Source: JBMNGO01 sp050949885
GTDB lineage: Bacteria; Bacillota; Syntrophomonadia; Syntrophomonadales; Syntrophomonadaceae
NCBI GenBank assembly: GCA_050949885.1
Contig: JBMNGO010000001.1
Coordinates: forward strand, 1 to 64,000
DNA: 64,000 nucleotides
Direction of reading: 5' to 3'
In this document: one piece after another, positions 7,615 through 16,617 of the stretch
How the letters are laid out: each line of letters begins with the position of its first letter
Position numbering within the stretch: position 1 is the first letter of the stretch
The notes under the pieces: generated by a model
What the model saw: the letters and a program-made list of their open reading frames with translations, nothing else
Database searches by the model: none
Told to the model about the DNA's origin: nothing
Program-made: the position numbers and the translations under genes

Positions 7615-9933
7615 CTACATCAACCTCCTTTTAAATCGGACTTTAAAACATGTTCCCTTTCTGCTAGTCATTATTTCAATTACAGCCTTATGACGTGCAG
7701 CAATACTGTAACAAACCGAAAGCCCCAGGCCCGTCCCTTTTTCCTTGGTAGTAAAAAACGGAACACCTATCTTATCTATTACCTCCGAATCAATGCCCGT
7801 ACCTTCATCAATAACCGATAACACTGTTTCCCCTTCTTCTTCATAAGTCTTAATGATTAAGTTTTTCCCCGGTTGCATCGCTTCCAGTCCATTACGCGCC
7901 AGGTTAAGAACCAACTGGCGGATTTCTTTTTCATCGAGGAATAGGTAAGGGACATTCCCTAATTGGAATTCTACATATTTATCCTGCTCTCTGGCATCAG
8001 CAATAATCAACGGAGAAATAGACTCGACGATGGTGTTAAGGTTATGCAGTTTGAGATTTACTGTTTTATTTTTTGCCAAAGAAAGAAATTCTGTGATTAT
8101 CGAATTGGCCCGGTCAATTTCCTCGATCATTAAGTCAAAATAAGCCTTTTCCTTGGGATCTCGGTTTTCATCATTACGTAAAATCTGTAAGAAGCCTCGG
8201 ACACTGGTCATGGGATTGCGAATCTCATGGCCTATACTGGCAGAAAGCTGCCCTACCACATTGAGTTGGTCAAGCCGGGATATCTCCTTCTCCATCTTTT
8301 TTCTATCAGTAATATCAATAAAGGAAGCTACATTCCTTGTGGTTCCGGGAATTAAGGCCACATTAATTAGTACATTCCTTACCATACCCTTTCTATTCTG
8401 AAAATTAAACTCATAGCTTCGAGGCGCGGAGTTGGAGTCAACTCGCCACAAATTGTGGATATCCAATATTCTTTCCTTATCTCCTTTTGTCACAAAGCTG
8501 ATCCACCTCATTTTATTTTGAATTTCTTCTTTACTATAACCAGATAGGTTTTCAAATTCAGCGTTAGCTAAATTTATTAAGGTATCCTGGTCACAAATAA
8601 TCATAGCGGCTCCAGCTGTTTCAAAAATGGTGCGATAATTGGCTTCAGACTCATGCAAGGCCTTTTCTGCCAACTTTCGGTCAGTTACATCTTTGAAAAT
8701 AACGGCACATTTCTTTTTTTCTGTTGAATAGACACTAATCTCAAAATACTTTCCTCCCATGTCAGGAAAACCATGGGTCAACATAGCTGGTTCACCAGTG
8801 GCGGTAACATTCCGTAAAACACTACGCAGGCATTCACTCCCCTCGAGGGTTATATGACCGATAGTCCGGCCAACAACTTGGTTCGTTTTTATACCAGTAA
8901 TCTTTTCAAAGGCTGGATTCACTTCCAGCAACCTGTAATCTGTCTGCCCATCCGTGCCGCTGATTTCTTCAGCAACGGCAAAGCCTTCATTCATGGTATT
9001 AAAAAGCACACGGTACTTTTCTTCACTCTTCCTTAAAAGCAAACCAAATCCTAGACCCATAAATAACAAAGTGGCAAAGATTATCTCTATCCTAATGCTT
9101 TTTATATCAGTCATCATCTCTTCTTTTGGTACCACCACAGCTAGGGACCACTTGGTACCTGGAACCGGGGCAAAACCCATAACTTTGTCTTGCCCTTGAA
9201 ACCAATATGTACCATATCCAACGGACCGGGTAAGCATTTGTCTCTCCATATCTGCAAGACTTTCCAGCCTGGGGTCTAAAGCTGATAATGCAATAATATT
9301 CTCCTGTTCAAATACCTTGGTTTTATCAGGATGAGAGATGGTGGTACCAAATTCATCCAGCATAAAAGCATAACCTGTGTCTGCTACTTTGATTTCTTCA
9401 ACTAAACGATTCAACTCAGCACCATCAAGAGTAGCTGTAAGAACTCCGGCAATTTCGCCATGATAATTAAATATGGGGGCGGCCATCATCAAAACAATAC
9501 TGCCATCAGCATTGCTTACAACTGGATTGGATATGCTGCATTCACCGGCCAGAGCTTTATAGAAATAATCCCGCGTCGTTATGCTACAGTCGCTACCATT
9601 GCTGAGCCTAAGTATCCCATCGGATTTAGCTACTCCCATCCTTAGGTATCCGAGACGCTGAGATTCCTGTTGTAACACAGGCAATTGCTCCTCCCAAACC
9701 ATACTGCGTATTTCCGGTCTCTGGGCTATAGCATCTAAAGTATTTAGTCGAGACTCAATTCCCGCTGCCACTAATGCGGTTCCTAGCTGGGCTTGTCCAG
9801 TTAAGTTTTGTTGTATTTTATTGAGCACAGTCCGGGAGGCGCTGCAATAAGATACTATTCCCAGGCCTCCGCAGACCACCAGCAGCATAATAGTAATATA
9901 TATAATAAACCTGGATGAAAATCGCTGCAGCAA
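7615..9933 (-). CDS. Membrane sensor histidine kinase (dCACHE-PAS-PAS-HisKA-HATPase)
   Basis: The 772-residue sensor kinase begins with a membrane helix at residues 9-31. An extracellular dCACHE-like ligand domain follows (about 35-278, with a DGSIVLMMAAPIFN-type segment), then a second helix near 280-300 and two PAS domains (about 305-430 and 430-555). The phosphoacceptor is His569 in SIGHEIRNPMTS. The ATPase domain has N-box NLARNGLEAM, DEGTGID, and GTGLGLSV. It should autophosphorylate in response to an extracellular small molecule. The HisKA form resembles Spo0A-type kinases of spore formers, which is inference. It has no response regulator next door. Start TTG 9933 follows GGAG nine bases upstream. 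Confidence 0.85.
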   Translation of the reverse strand: MLQRFSSRFIIYITIMLLVVCGGLGIVSYCSASRTVLNKIQQNLTGQAQLGTALVAAGIESRLNTLDAIAQRPEIRSMVWEEQLPVLQQESQRLGYLRMGVAKSDGILRLSNGSDCSITTRDYFYKALAGECSISNPVVSNADGSIVLMMAAPIFNYHGEIAGVLTATLDGAELNRLVEEIKVADTGYAFMLDEFGTTISHPDKTKVFEQENIIALSALDPRLESLADMERQMLTRSVGYGTYWFQGQDKVMGFAPVPGTKWSLAVVVPKEEMMTDIKSIRIEIIFATLLFMGLGFGLLLRKSEEKYRVLFNTMNEGFAVAEEISGTDGQTDYRLLEVNPAFEKITGIKTNQVVGRTIGHITLEGSECLRSVLRNVTATGEPAMLTHGFPDMGGKYFEISVYSTEKKKCAVIFKDVTDRKLAEKALHESEANYRTIFETAGAAMIICDQDTLINLANAEFENLSGYSKEEIQNKMRWISFVTKGDKERILDIHNLWRVDSNSAPRSYEFNFQNRKGMVRNVLINVALIPGTTRNVASFIDITDRKKMEKEISRLDQLNVVGQLSASIGHEIRNPMTSVRGFLQILRNDENRDPKEKAYFDLMIEEIDRANSIITEFLSLAKNKTVNLKLHNLNTIVESISPLIIADAREQDKYVEFQLGNVPYLFLDEKEIRQLVLNLARNGLEAMQPGKNLIIKTYEEEGETVLSVIDEGTGIDSEVIDKIGVPFFTTKEKGTGLGLSVCYSIAARHKAVIEIMTSRKGTCFKVRFKRRLM

Positions 9934-10054
9934 ATTAGTAATTCTCCTATCTTAAGTCAATTTGTGAATTTTTGACTATAAAAACTCTATTTGACAATAA
10001 AGTTATTATTACCTTCTTTTTGTATAATTTTCTTAATATTTCTTTTTGTTTTGG

Positions 10055-10085
10055 CAAAAAAATAACCTGCCTATAGGTGCAGGTT
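10055..10085 (-). terminator. Terminator of the MscS gene
   Basis: Stem AACCTGC/GCAGGTT (10064-10070, 10079-10085); on the minus strand it is followed by TATTTTTTT. It lies 40 bases downstream of the mscS-like stop. Confidence 0.75.
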
Positions 10086-10124
10086 AATAATATTCTGAAG
10101 AAATAATAGTTATAAGTTCCTTTG

Positions 10125-11210
10125 TTACCTATTTTCTGTTATAAGAGGAGTTTCAAAGTATACGCTCTGGCTGGGATATGCAATAGCAACCCCATTTTCT
10201 TCAAGGATCTCCATAATCTTAAGATTTACATCCTGTTTTACTTCTAAATACTTTTGCCAAACAGTAGTATTGGTGAAGCAATAAATAAAAATATCCAAGC
10301 TGCTATCATTAAACTGATCAAAATATACAAATATAACATCCGGATGTATTTCCTGGTGGTTCTTAAGCATTTGCTTAATACAATTAACACATGTTTCCAA
10401 CTTGGCACGACTGGTTGCATTGGCAACACGTAAATGAAAAGTAATGCGTCTTTTACCCATTCGAGCATAATTGGTTATGGCCTCACCGGCCAAGGTGGAA
10501 TTGGGAATAGTAACCAGTGAATGATCAAAAGCGCGCACTTTGGTGCTGCGGAAGGAAATGTCTTCTACAACTCCCTCAACACTTGGCGTAGCAATCCAAT
10601 CGCCTATTAAAAATGGTTTTTCCAGAATTATCACGATTCCCCCAAATAGATTGGAGAGCATTTGCTGAGCAGCCAGGGCAAATGCCAATCCCCCTAAACC
10701 TAGTCCTGCAATAAATCCGGAAACCGGATAACCCCACTCCTGGGCTATTACCAACAAAGCAAATATTATTATTAAGGCTTTAATGACTTTGGAAAAAAAC
10801 GACACCAAAATGTTGTCAATCTTGAGTTTTTCTCTAAAGTCCTCCGAAAAAAGAACATGGTCTTCCGCGAGATTATATAGACCCCAGGAAATGATTACTA
10901 TTATCGCTGTACGAAAGAGGTTCTTTACCAATAAATCTAAATTGGCATTTAGCGGCAAATAGACCAGAGCCAGGTATAGGCCGAAAATAACAAACAAGGT
11001 TCGCAGAGGCCGTTCTAAGGCCAAAAGTATTCGGTCACCGGTTTTGTTAAAGATTTTGTACAGCCAATTTATCACGTACCTGGTAAATATTCTCCTCAGG
11101 GCAAGAAAAAAAACAAATATTAAGCTTGCCACGGTTATATCCACCAGCAACTCACCGTCTAGTAACCTCGATAAGGAGAAACTATTAAAATAATCTTTAA
11201 TAATATGCAT
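10125..11210 (-). CDS. mscS: MscS-family mechanosensitive channel
   Basis: The 361-residue protein has four to five predicted membrane segments in the first 180 residues. These are followed by the pore-lining helix rich in Gly and Ala (FIAGLGLGGLAFALAAQ) and the beta domain (NLFGGIVI, F.IGDWI..., VEDISFRSTKVR..D...V.IPNS), all signatures of small-conductance mechanosensitive channels. It opens on membrane tension to release solutes during hypo-osmotic shock. The extra N-terminal helices place it in the larger YnaI/YbdG-like group, not the minimal E. coli MscS. It is transcribed alone, with a terminator just downstream. Confidence 0.88.
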   Translation of the reverse strand: MHIIKDYFNSFSLSRLLDGELLVDITVASLIFVFFLALRRIFTRYVINWLYKIFNKTGDRILLALERPLRTLFVIFGLYLALVYLPLNANLDLLVKNLFRTAIIVIISWGLYNLAEDHVLFSEDFREKLKIDNILVSFFSKVIKALIIIFALLVIAQEWGYPVSGFIAGLGLGGLAFALAAQQMLSNLFGGIVIILEKPFLIGDWIATPSVEGVVEDISFRSTKVRAFDHSLVTIPNSTLAGEAITNYARMGKRRITFHLRVANATSRAKLETCVNCIKQMLKNHQEIHPDVIFVYFDQFNDSSLDIFIYCFTNTTVWQKYLEVKQDVNLKIMEILEENGVAIAYPSQSVYFETPLITENR

Positions 11211-11296
11211 AGAGCAACCTGTCCCCTTTTTATAAATTAAAGAACTACTTCTGGTATTTAATGCAATATTATCATCAATTATTTAGTCCTGCAAAA

Positions 11297-11336
11297 ATAT
11301 TAAAAGAAAGAGCCGGGGGTGTTTAAAGCCCCCGGC
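11297..11336 (-). terminator. Terminator of the EF-G-like gene
   Basis: GC-rich stem GCCGGGGG/CCCCCGGC (11312-11336 including loop), followed on the minus strand by TCTTTCTTTTAA, 16 bases after the stop codon of the gene. Confidence 0.8.
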
Positions 11337-11352
11337 ATGTAAAATTCCTACC

Positions 11353-13395
11353 CTATTTTTCTTCTTTTTCCTGCCTTGCTTTTTCGATAACTTTTTCGGC
11401 GTTCTGTGCCGGTACTTCTTCGTAGTGAGAAAACTCCATTTTATACTTACCGCGTCCCTGGGTCATGGATTTTAAATCAATTGTATATCTAGCCATTTCT
11501 GCCAATGGCACCTGTGCTTTAATCAATTGTTTTTTCCCGGAAGGCTCCATTCCCATGACTCGGCCTCGTTTGCTGTTCAGGTCACCGATAATATCACCCA
11601 TATATACTTCCGGCACCTCAATTTCCACATTCATCACTGGTTCAAGCAATACTGGCTTGGCTGCTTCAATCCCCTTTCTAAAAGCGATACGGGCTGCCAT
11701 TTTAAATGCCATTTCGGAAGAATCAACAGAGTGATAAGAACCATCATAAAGGGTAGCCTTTATATTGCAAACCGGATAGCCTGCTAACACTCCTTCTTCC
11801 ATAGCTTCAACCAGGCCCTTCTCAACTGCCGGGAAATACTGGCGGGGAACCGCACCGCCAAATACGTTCTCCTCAAAGGTAAAATCAGCATCAGGATTGG
11901 GTTCGAATTTTATCCATACATGCCCGTACTGGCCGTGTCCGCCGCTTTGTTTTTTATGCTTGCCTTCAGCCTCTACAGTCGTTCTAATAGTCTCCCGGTA
12001 TGGTATCCGTAGTTCTTTAGTCACCACGTCAACGCCAAACTTGCGGGATAGTTTCTCTATTATTATATCCCCGTGAGTATCACCGGTGGTCTTTAATATG
12101 GTCTGTCTGGTTTCAGTATTCTTTTCCACCCGAATAGTCGGGTCTTCTTCCATAAGCCTTTGCAGGGCCCCGCTGAGTTTATCTTCGTCACCTTTACTCT
12201 TTGGTTCAATAGCTATTCCCAGAGTAGGTTCAGGAAACTTAATGGGTTCTAATACTTTTGGTTTAGATTTTAGTGTTATGGTATCTCCTGTGCTGGTTAC
12301 GGTTAATTTAGCTATAGCTGCAATGTCACCAGCCCTTAGCTCAGGAACACCCGTTTGTTCTTTTCCGGTTAAGACTAAAATTTGTGCAATCTTTTCTTCT
12401 TTTTCCTTAGTAGCATTGTAAATAACGCTTTCAGACTTCATGGTACCGGTAAAAACTCTAAACATATTTAGCCGGCCTATATAGGGGTCGGCTATAGTCT
12501 TAAATACTTGTGCTGTTAAAGGCTCATTTTCAATATCCAGACCGGTTGTAATCGGATTGGTATCAGGAGCGGCAGCGCAATTTACAATAAAGTCCATTAA
12601 CGGAGCTACACCAATATTTTTTAATGCAGAACCACAGAATACAAAAACTGCCGATCCGGTAGAGGCCGCAGATTTAATACCTGCCATTATTTCCTCATCG
12701 GTCAGTTCTTCACCTTCCAAGTATTTGGAAAGTAATTCATCATCGGCTTCAGCAGCTGCTTCAATTAATTGTTCCTTATACATTTCCACATCGTCCATCA
12801 TTTCGGCGGGGATATCTACAACCTCTGCCTTACCGCTGCCAGGCTCAAAAACCAGCGCTTTCATGGTTATCAGGTCAACTATTCCTTTGAAGCTGTCCTC
12901 CTGACCAATGGGCAACTGAACTGGAACAATATTTTCCGAGAAAGTCTGTTTCAATTCATCCAGGGTTTTATAAAAATCTGCATTTTCCCGATCCATTTTG
13001 TTTATAAAAGCGATCTTGGGGATATTGGGAAAATCGTTCCAGGCTATTTCTGTTTGAACTTCAACACCAGCAGCTGCAGATATTAACACGACCATGGTAT
13101 CCACTACCCTCATGGCTCCAACTACTTCGAAATAAAAATCTGCATATCCGGGTGTATCCAGGACATTTATTTTATGTTCCTTGTATTCACAGGGAACCAA
13201 GGCCGTACTGATTGTAATTTTCTTTTTTATCTCCTCGGGGAGGAAGTCCGCCACCGTATTACCATCGTCAACTTTCCCCATTCTTTTAGTAGCCCCGGTA
13301 TTAAAAAGCATGGCTTCAACCAGAGAGGTTTTTCCTGTTCCTCCGTGGCCAACCAGAGCAATATTACGAATACTGTTTGTGGGGTAAACCTTCAT
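11353..13395 (-). CDS. EF-G-like translation factor (second EF-G type)
   Basis: The 680-residue translational GTPase has G1 GHGGTGKTS, G3 DTPGY and G4 NKMD, followed by EF-G domains II-V (C-terminal PVMNVEIEVP..YMGDIIGDLNSKRGRV). It differs from canonical FusA: where FusA has the switch I motif ending E..RGITI, this protein has PEEIKKKITI, and G1 reads GHGGTGKTS. These mark the EF-G-2/EF-G-like paralogue found in many Firmicutes and Thermus. Known members bind the ribosome and hydrolyse GTP, but their role is unclear. It is not in the str operon (no rpsL, rpsG or tuf nearby), which also fits the paralogue. ATG 13395 follows GAGGAGG by seven bases. Confidence 0.88.
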   Translation of the reverse strand: MKVYPTNSIRNIALVGHGGTGKTSLVEAMLFNTGATKRMGKVDDGNTVADFLPEEIKKKITISTALVPCEYKEHKINVLDTPGYADFYFEVVGAMRVVDTMVVLISAAAGVEVQTEIAWNDFPNIPKIAFINKMDRENADFYKTLDELKQTFSENIVPVQLPIGQEDSFKGIVDLITMKALVFEPGSGKAEVVDIPAEMMDDVEMYKEQLIEAAAEADDELLSKYLEGEELTDEEIMAGIKSAASTGSAVFVFCGSALKNIGVAPLMDFIVNCAAAPDTNPITTGLDIENEPLTAQVFKTIADPYIGRLNMFRVFTGTMKSESVIYNATKEKEEKIAQILVLTGKEQTGVPELRAGDIAAIAKLTVTSTGDTITLKSKPKVLEPIKFPEPTLGIAIEPKSKGDEDKLSGALQRLMEEDPTIRVEKNTETRQTILKTTGDTHGDIIIEKLSRKFGVDVVTKELRIPYRETIRTTVEAEGKHKKQSGGHGQYGHVWIKFEPNPDADFTFEENVFGGAVPRQYFPAVEKGLVEAMEEGVLAGYPVCNIKATLYDGSYHSVDSSEMAFKMAARIAFRKGIEAAKPVLLEPVMNVEIEVPEVYMGDIIGDLNSKRGRVMGMEPSGKKQLIKAQVPLAEMARYTIDLKSMTQGRGKYKMEFSHYEEVPAQNAEKVIEKARQEKEEK

Positions 13396-13470
13396 CAAAC
13401 AACCTCCTCAAAATTAAACTATAACTGTAAAAATGGTACTACAATTTCCTAAAAGTATCAAAATATTTTG

Positions 13471-13728
13471 CTAATTCTTTACCACATGGTAAAAAAAACA
13501 GTACAGCAGAAAAGCTGCAACAAAAAACAGAATCATCTGGTACATTATTATACCCCGAAAAACATCTAGAATTATTGTAAACACGATACCTAATGATAGG
13601 GGAAACAGGATAAACTTACTTAAAGGCTTATTGGGGTACTGAGGATTCTGTCTCTTTTTTTGCAAATAAGAGAAGTTCAACAGTAAAAAAAATATTGCCG
13701 AATTAATTATTAGGCTAACCAAAATCAT
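13471..13728 (-). CDS. Small membrane protein of unknown function
   Basis: The 85-residue protein has three predicted membrane segments: about residues 1-18, 38-56 and 60-80. I chose ATG 13728 because CTGGAG sits six bases upstream; the frame itself is open to 13755. It overlaps the end of surE by 14 bases, so it is translationally coupled to the ypmA-like/lepB/surE group. I do not recognise the family. A short Lys/Arg/Gln/Asn/Pro-rich loop follows helix 1. Confidence 0.6.
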   Translation of the reverse strand: MILVSLIINSAIFFLLLNFSYLQKKRQNPQYPNKPLSKFILFPLSLGIVFTIILDVFRGIIMYQMILFFVAAFLLYCFFYHVVKN

Positions 13729-14524
13729 GGTTTTCTCCAGCATTTCCCCGGTCAAAAAGACTCAGGTAATGACTAAAAGTGGTTTTGTATTTGTCAATAA
13801 GATGATAGTCAGTAAGGTCCAGGTGTATGGGTGTAATACTTATATATGATTGCTGCACGGCCCATACATCACTATCTTTATCCTGATCTTCTTCTATAAC
13901 TCCGCCGCCTAACCAGTAATAAGTATTGCCCCGGGGGTCTTGTCTCTCATCAAAAAGGTTGTCATAATTTCTCGCACCCAGTTTAGTAATCCGAACCCCC
14001 TTTATATCCTGGGAGTCTATTCCCGGAATATTTACATTTAATAGGGTTTGCTGCTCAATTTCATGTTTCATCGCTAGTTTAACAATTTTTTTGGTAACCC
14101 GGGCAGCAAAGTCAAAACTCATCTCTTTATCATAAGAGTCCAGAGAAACAGCTATGGCAGGGACTCCCAATATTACTCCTTCAGCAGCCGCTGATACAGT
14201 TCCTGAGTAAAGCACATCCGTCCCCAGATTAGGGCCATGGTTAATCCCTGATACCACCAGATCGATTTTTTCCGGCACCAGCCTTTTTAAGGCCAGTTTC
14301 ACGCAATCCACCGGTGTCCCGCCAACAGTCCATCCTTCCTTAACTCCAGGCAAACTTGTCTTAATCACCTTTATTGGTTCAAAAACAGTTATAGAATGAC
14401 CGGTCCCGCTCCTTTCACGATCCGGGGCCGCTACATAAAGGGTTGCTATGGTGCTTAGTTCCTTGATTAGGGAGTGTAAGCCCCTGGCGTAAATACCATC
14501 ATCATTGCTTAGAAGTATCTTCAA
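13715..14524 (-). CDS. surE: 5'/3'-nucleotidase SurE
   Basis: The 269-residue protein starts MKILLSNDDG, the SurE signature with the metal-binding Asp8-Asp9. It continues with APDRERSGTGHSIT, GTPVDCV and VVSGINHGPNLG, all conserved SurE active-site segments. SurE is a metal-dependent phosphatase acting on nucleoside 5'/3'-monophosphates and some polyphosphate, in the cytoplasm. I chose TTG 14524 because it gives the canonical N-terminus and GGGG lies about ten bases upstream; GTG 14536 is an alternative. It overlaps the lepB end by about 23 bases and the downstream small membrane gene by 14 bases. Confidence 0.92.
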   Translation of the reverse strand: MKILLSNDDGIYARGLHSLIKELSTIATLYVAAPDRERSGTGHSITVFEPIKVIKTSLPGVKEGWTVGGTPVDCVKLALKRLVPEKIDLVVSGINHGPNLGTDVLYSGTVSAAAEGVILGVPAIAVSLDSYDKEMSFDFAARVTKKIVKLAMKHEIEQQTLLNVNIPGIDSQDIKGVRITKLGARNYDNLFDERQDPRGNTYYWLGGGVIEEDQDKDSDVWAVQQSYISITPIHLDLTDYHLIDKYKTTFSHYLSLFDRGNAGENHDFG

Positions 14525-15065
14525 TAAAAGAAACACCCCGCTCCAGAAGTGTAATATGGTTTATGGGCCAATAGATTAAGAATGCCTTGCCTTTTACCCT
14601 ATCCTGGGTCAACCAGGCATTCCACCGGTGGCTGTCATAACTGGAGTTTCGGTTATCCCCTAGAACGAAAAGGCTGTCTTCAGGCACCACTACCGGACCG
14701 TATTCGTAGCTTAACCCTTCATTTAGATAGGGTTCTTCAAGAGCTCTTCCATCAATGAACACTTTTCCCTCTTTTATTTCCACCGTCTCACCAGGTAATC
14801 CGATTACCCTCTTGATATAATCTATTTCACTCTTTAAGGCTTCAGGCGGATCAAAAACCACTACATCACCACGTTGTATTTCTTTAAAGTAATAAATAAA
14901 TTTATTTACCATGACCCGGTCCTGCTCCCGAATAGTTGGAAGCATGGATCCTGTAGGAATAACCCGGCCTTCAATAACAAAAGCCCTGAGTATCATAGCC
15001 AGAATAAAGGCGACGATTATAACTCCTGCCATTTCTTTTATAAAACTTCGGATTTGGTCGCTCAT
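14502..15065 (-). CDS. lepB: Signal peptidase I
   Basis: The 187-residue type I signal peptidase of the Gram-positive size class has one N-terminal membrane anchor (residues 12-30). The catalytic Ser40 lies in PTGSMLPT and the general base Lys85 in YIKRVIGLPGE; GDNRNSSYDSHRWN (box E) follows. It removes Sec/Tat signal peptides on the outer face of the membrane. ATG 15065 has GGGAGAG upstream, placed just after the ypmA-like stop. The gene overlaps surE downstream, so the group is one transcription unit. Confidence 0.93.
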   Translation of the reverse strand: MSDQIRSFIKEMAGVIIVAFILAMILRAFVIEGRVIPTGSMLPTIREQDRVMVNKFIYYFKEIQRGDVVVFDPPEALKSEIDYIKRVIGLPGETVEIKEGKVFIDGRALEEPYLNEGLSYEYGPVVVPEDSLFVLGDNRNSSYDSHRWNAWLTQDRVKGKAFLIYWPINHITLLERGVSFIEDTSKQ

Positions 15066-15080
15066 ATTTCTCTCCCAGCT

Positions 15081-15257
15081 TTAAAATTCATAAATATTAA
15101 TAGTCATCTCATCAGTTTTTTTTGATTTGGTAAGACCGAACATGATTTTTTTATTCTTTAAGTTTTTGTTCAAAAAGTCAATAATATAGACCAATTGGTC
15201 ATTGGCCGGAAAACTCTTACTGGCGATTAATTCAAGCTTTGCCTTTTCTTCGTCCAA
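15081..15257 (-). CDS. Short YpmA/DUF4264-like protein
   Basis: A 58-residue cytoplasmic protein with L..IAS..FP..D.L..IIDFLNK.LK and IMFGLTK..K.DEMTINIYE. From memory this resembles the short Firmicutes YpmA (DUF4264) family of unknown function. Start TTG 15257 has AAGGGG eight bases upstream, and no ATG or GTG is available before the upstream stop. It ends 15 bases before lepB, so it is probably the first gene of the lepB-surE unit. Family assignment is by recall and moderately sure; the coding character is clear from the composition and the good ribosome binding site. Confidence 0.6.
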   Translation of the reverse strand: MDEEKAKLELIASKSFPANDQLVYIIDFLNKNLKNKKIMFGLTKSKKTDEMTINIYEF

Positions 15258-15332
15258 AAGCCATTCCCCTTTCCCGTTATATTGTAGTTTAACTGTATTT
15301 TATTTACAAGCCATGCTTATTTCTGCAATTCA

Positions 15333-16064
15333 TTATCTGACGCCCAGAATAGGATGAACTTGAGGGATAATTCTCACCTCTTTCAGGCGTCTCCCGACCA
15401 TCTCCTGTATTCTTAACAGATCATCTATGGGAGGCGGAATACACTCACCTTGGGGGGTTACCGGTTGAAGAACCAGCGGGATATTGGGATCAACCGCTTC
15501 CATTAGTCGAACAGCCCTAAAAATATGGTCGACCAAGCATTCTTGGGTAATTACCACTTTGACATAACAGGGTTTTTTTGCTGCCTTTTTCAGAAACTTA
15601 TAATGCTCTTCCCATAGTTCTTTACCTGTAACGGAAGGCATTTTTATATCCATACTTATCATATCCAACAATTCCAAACAGCAATCAAGTTCATCAAAGA
15701 GAACGCCGTTGGTCTCAAGAAAAAAAGAATATCCCCGGGGTTTCAGAATTCCCATAGTCTGTTTTAGGAAGGGAGACCATAATAAAGGCTCACCTCCCGT
15801 AAAACTAATCCAGGATGGAGAAAATCTTTCAATAATAGAACAGAGCCTGTGGTCAGAAACCGGATTATCAATCCAGGTGGTTCCTTCGTCAGTAGATGGC
15901 CTAGGAGCAACTTTACAGCATGGTGCAGGGGATAAGGCCTTCATGGTATCGCAATACCGGCAACGCAAATTGCACCCCTGAAACCGGACAAATACTTGTC
16001 TGGTACCTATTAGGAGTCCTTCTCCTTGTATACTTTCCATTATTTCTATAAGATTAGCATCCAA
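15333..16064 (-). CDS. queE: 7-carboxy-7-deazaguanine synthase QueE
   Basis: The 243-residue radical SAM enzyme has SIQGEG near the N-terminus, then RFQGCNLRCRYCDT with the three cluster-binding cysteines, WISFTGGEPLLW, and FFLETNGV. QueE converts 6-carboxy-tetrahydropterin to 7-carboxy-7-deazaguanine using S-adenosylmethionine and a [4Fe-4S] cluster. Residues 47-65 are an insertion with two more cysteines (APCCKVAP) between the CxxxCxxC site and the next strand. Start TTG 16064 follows GGGG by eight bases and overlaps the DUF366 stop by 11 bases. It is the last gene of queD-queC-DUF366-queE. Confidence 0.92.
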   Translation of the reverse strand: MDANLIEIMESIQGEGLLIGTRQVFVRFQGCNLRCRYCDTMKALSPAPCCKVAPRPSTDEGTTWIDNPVSDHRLCSIIERFSPSWISFTGGEPLLWSPFLKQTMGILKPRGYSFFLETNGVLFDELDCCLELLDMISMDIKMPSVTGKELWEEHYKFLKKAAKKPCYVKVVITQECLVDHIFRAVRLMEAVDPNIPLVLQPVTPQGECIPPPIDDLLRIQEMVGRRLKEVRIIPQVHPILGVR

Positions 16065-16617
16065 TACCGGTTCCCCTCACCTTACAGCGGGCCTCGTCGA
16101 TTGAGCTGAGCTCATCCGAGTATTTTTTCATGACATTTTGTGCAAAGCCTTTAACATCTTCCACACCCAGTTCCGCCAAGCCTGAAGTAGGAAGGGGGGT
16201 TCCCGCAGTCAATACATTTACTCCGGTATGTATGAGAATTGATACTGGAGAAACAGTTGCAATAGAAACCGACAGTTTGCGGCCTCCCACATACAAATCA
16301 TCCCCCTGGCGAATAACTTGAATACCTCGTTTTTCCAACTCTTCTTTTATGCATATTATCAGCATTCTTTGCTGATAAATCCCCAGGTGGAGATTGTTAT
16401 GGAAATGCTCTACCAGAAAATGAAGCATTTGTGGAGAGTATATTGGTTTTTTCTCCATCACGTCTTGAAGATCCACCATGGCTTCCAGGCCCACGTCAGC
16501 CTTTCCTATAAATGCCACCGCTGCATCCCCCAGGATCCCAAAATTACGATATATCCAATGAGGGACTAATTGACTCCCTAGATAATCGATTTTCTTATCA
16601 ATAAACAAAGTATTCAT
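16054..16617 (-). CDS. DUF366 family protein in queuosine operon
   Basis: The 187-residue protein starts MNTLFIDKK.DY.G.QL..HWIYRNFGILGD, the DUF366 pattern. It continues with IAFIGKADV-like and DLYVGGRKLSVSIAT segments and a GVNVLTAGTPLPTSGL stretch. The family has no established reaction. The neat overlaps with queC (20 bases) and queE (11 bases) mean it is co-translated with preQ0 synthesis genes, so a role in 7-deazaguanine synthesis or insertion is a reasonable inference. I chose ATG 16617 by comparison with family starts; ATG 16623 is also possible. No membrane segments. Confidence 0.8.
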   Translation of the reverse strand: MNTLFIDKKIDYLGSQLVPHWIYRNFGILGDAAVAFIGKADVGLEAMVDLQDVMEKKPIYSPQMLHFLVEHFHNNLHLGIYQQRMLIICIKEELEKRGIQVIRQGDDLYVGGRKLSVSIATVSPVSILIHTGVNVLTAGTPLPTSGLAELGVEDVKGFAQNVMKKYSDELSSIDEARCKVRGTGIGC

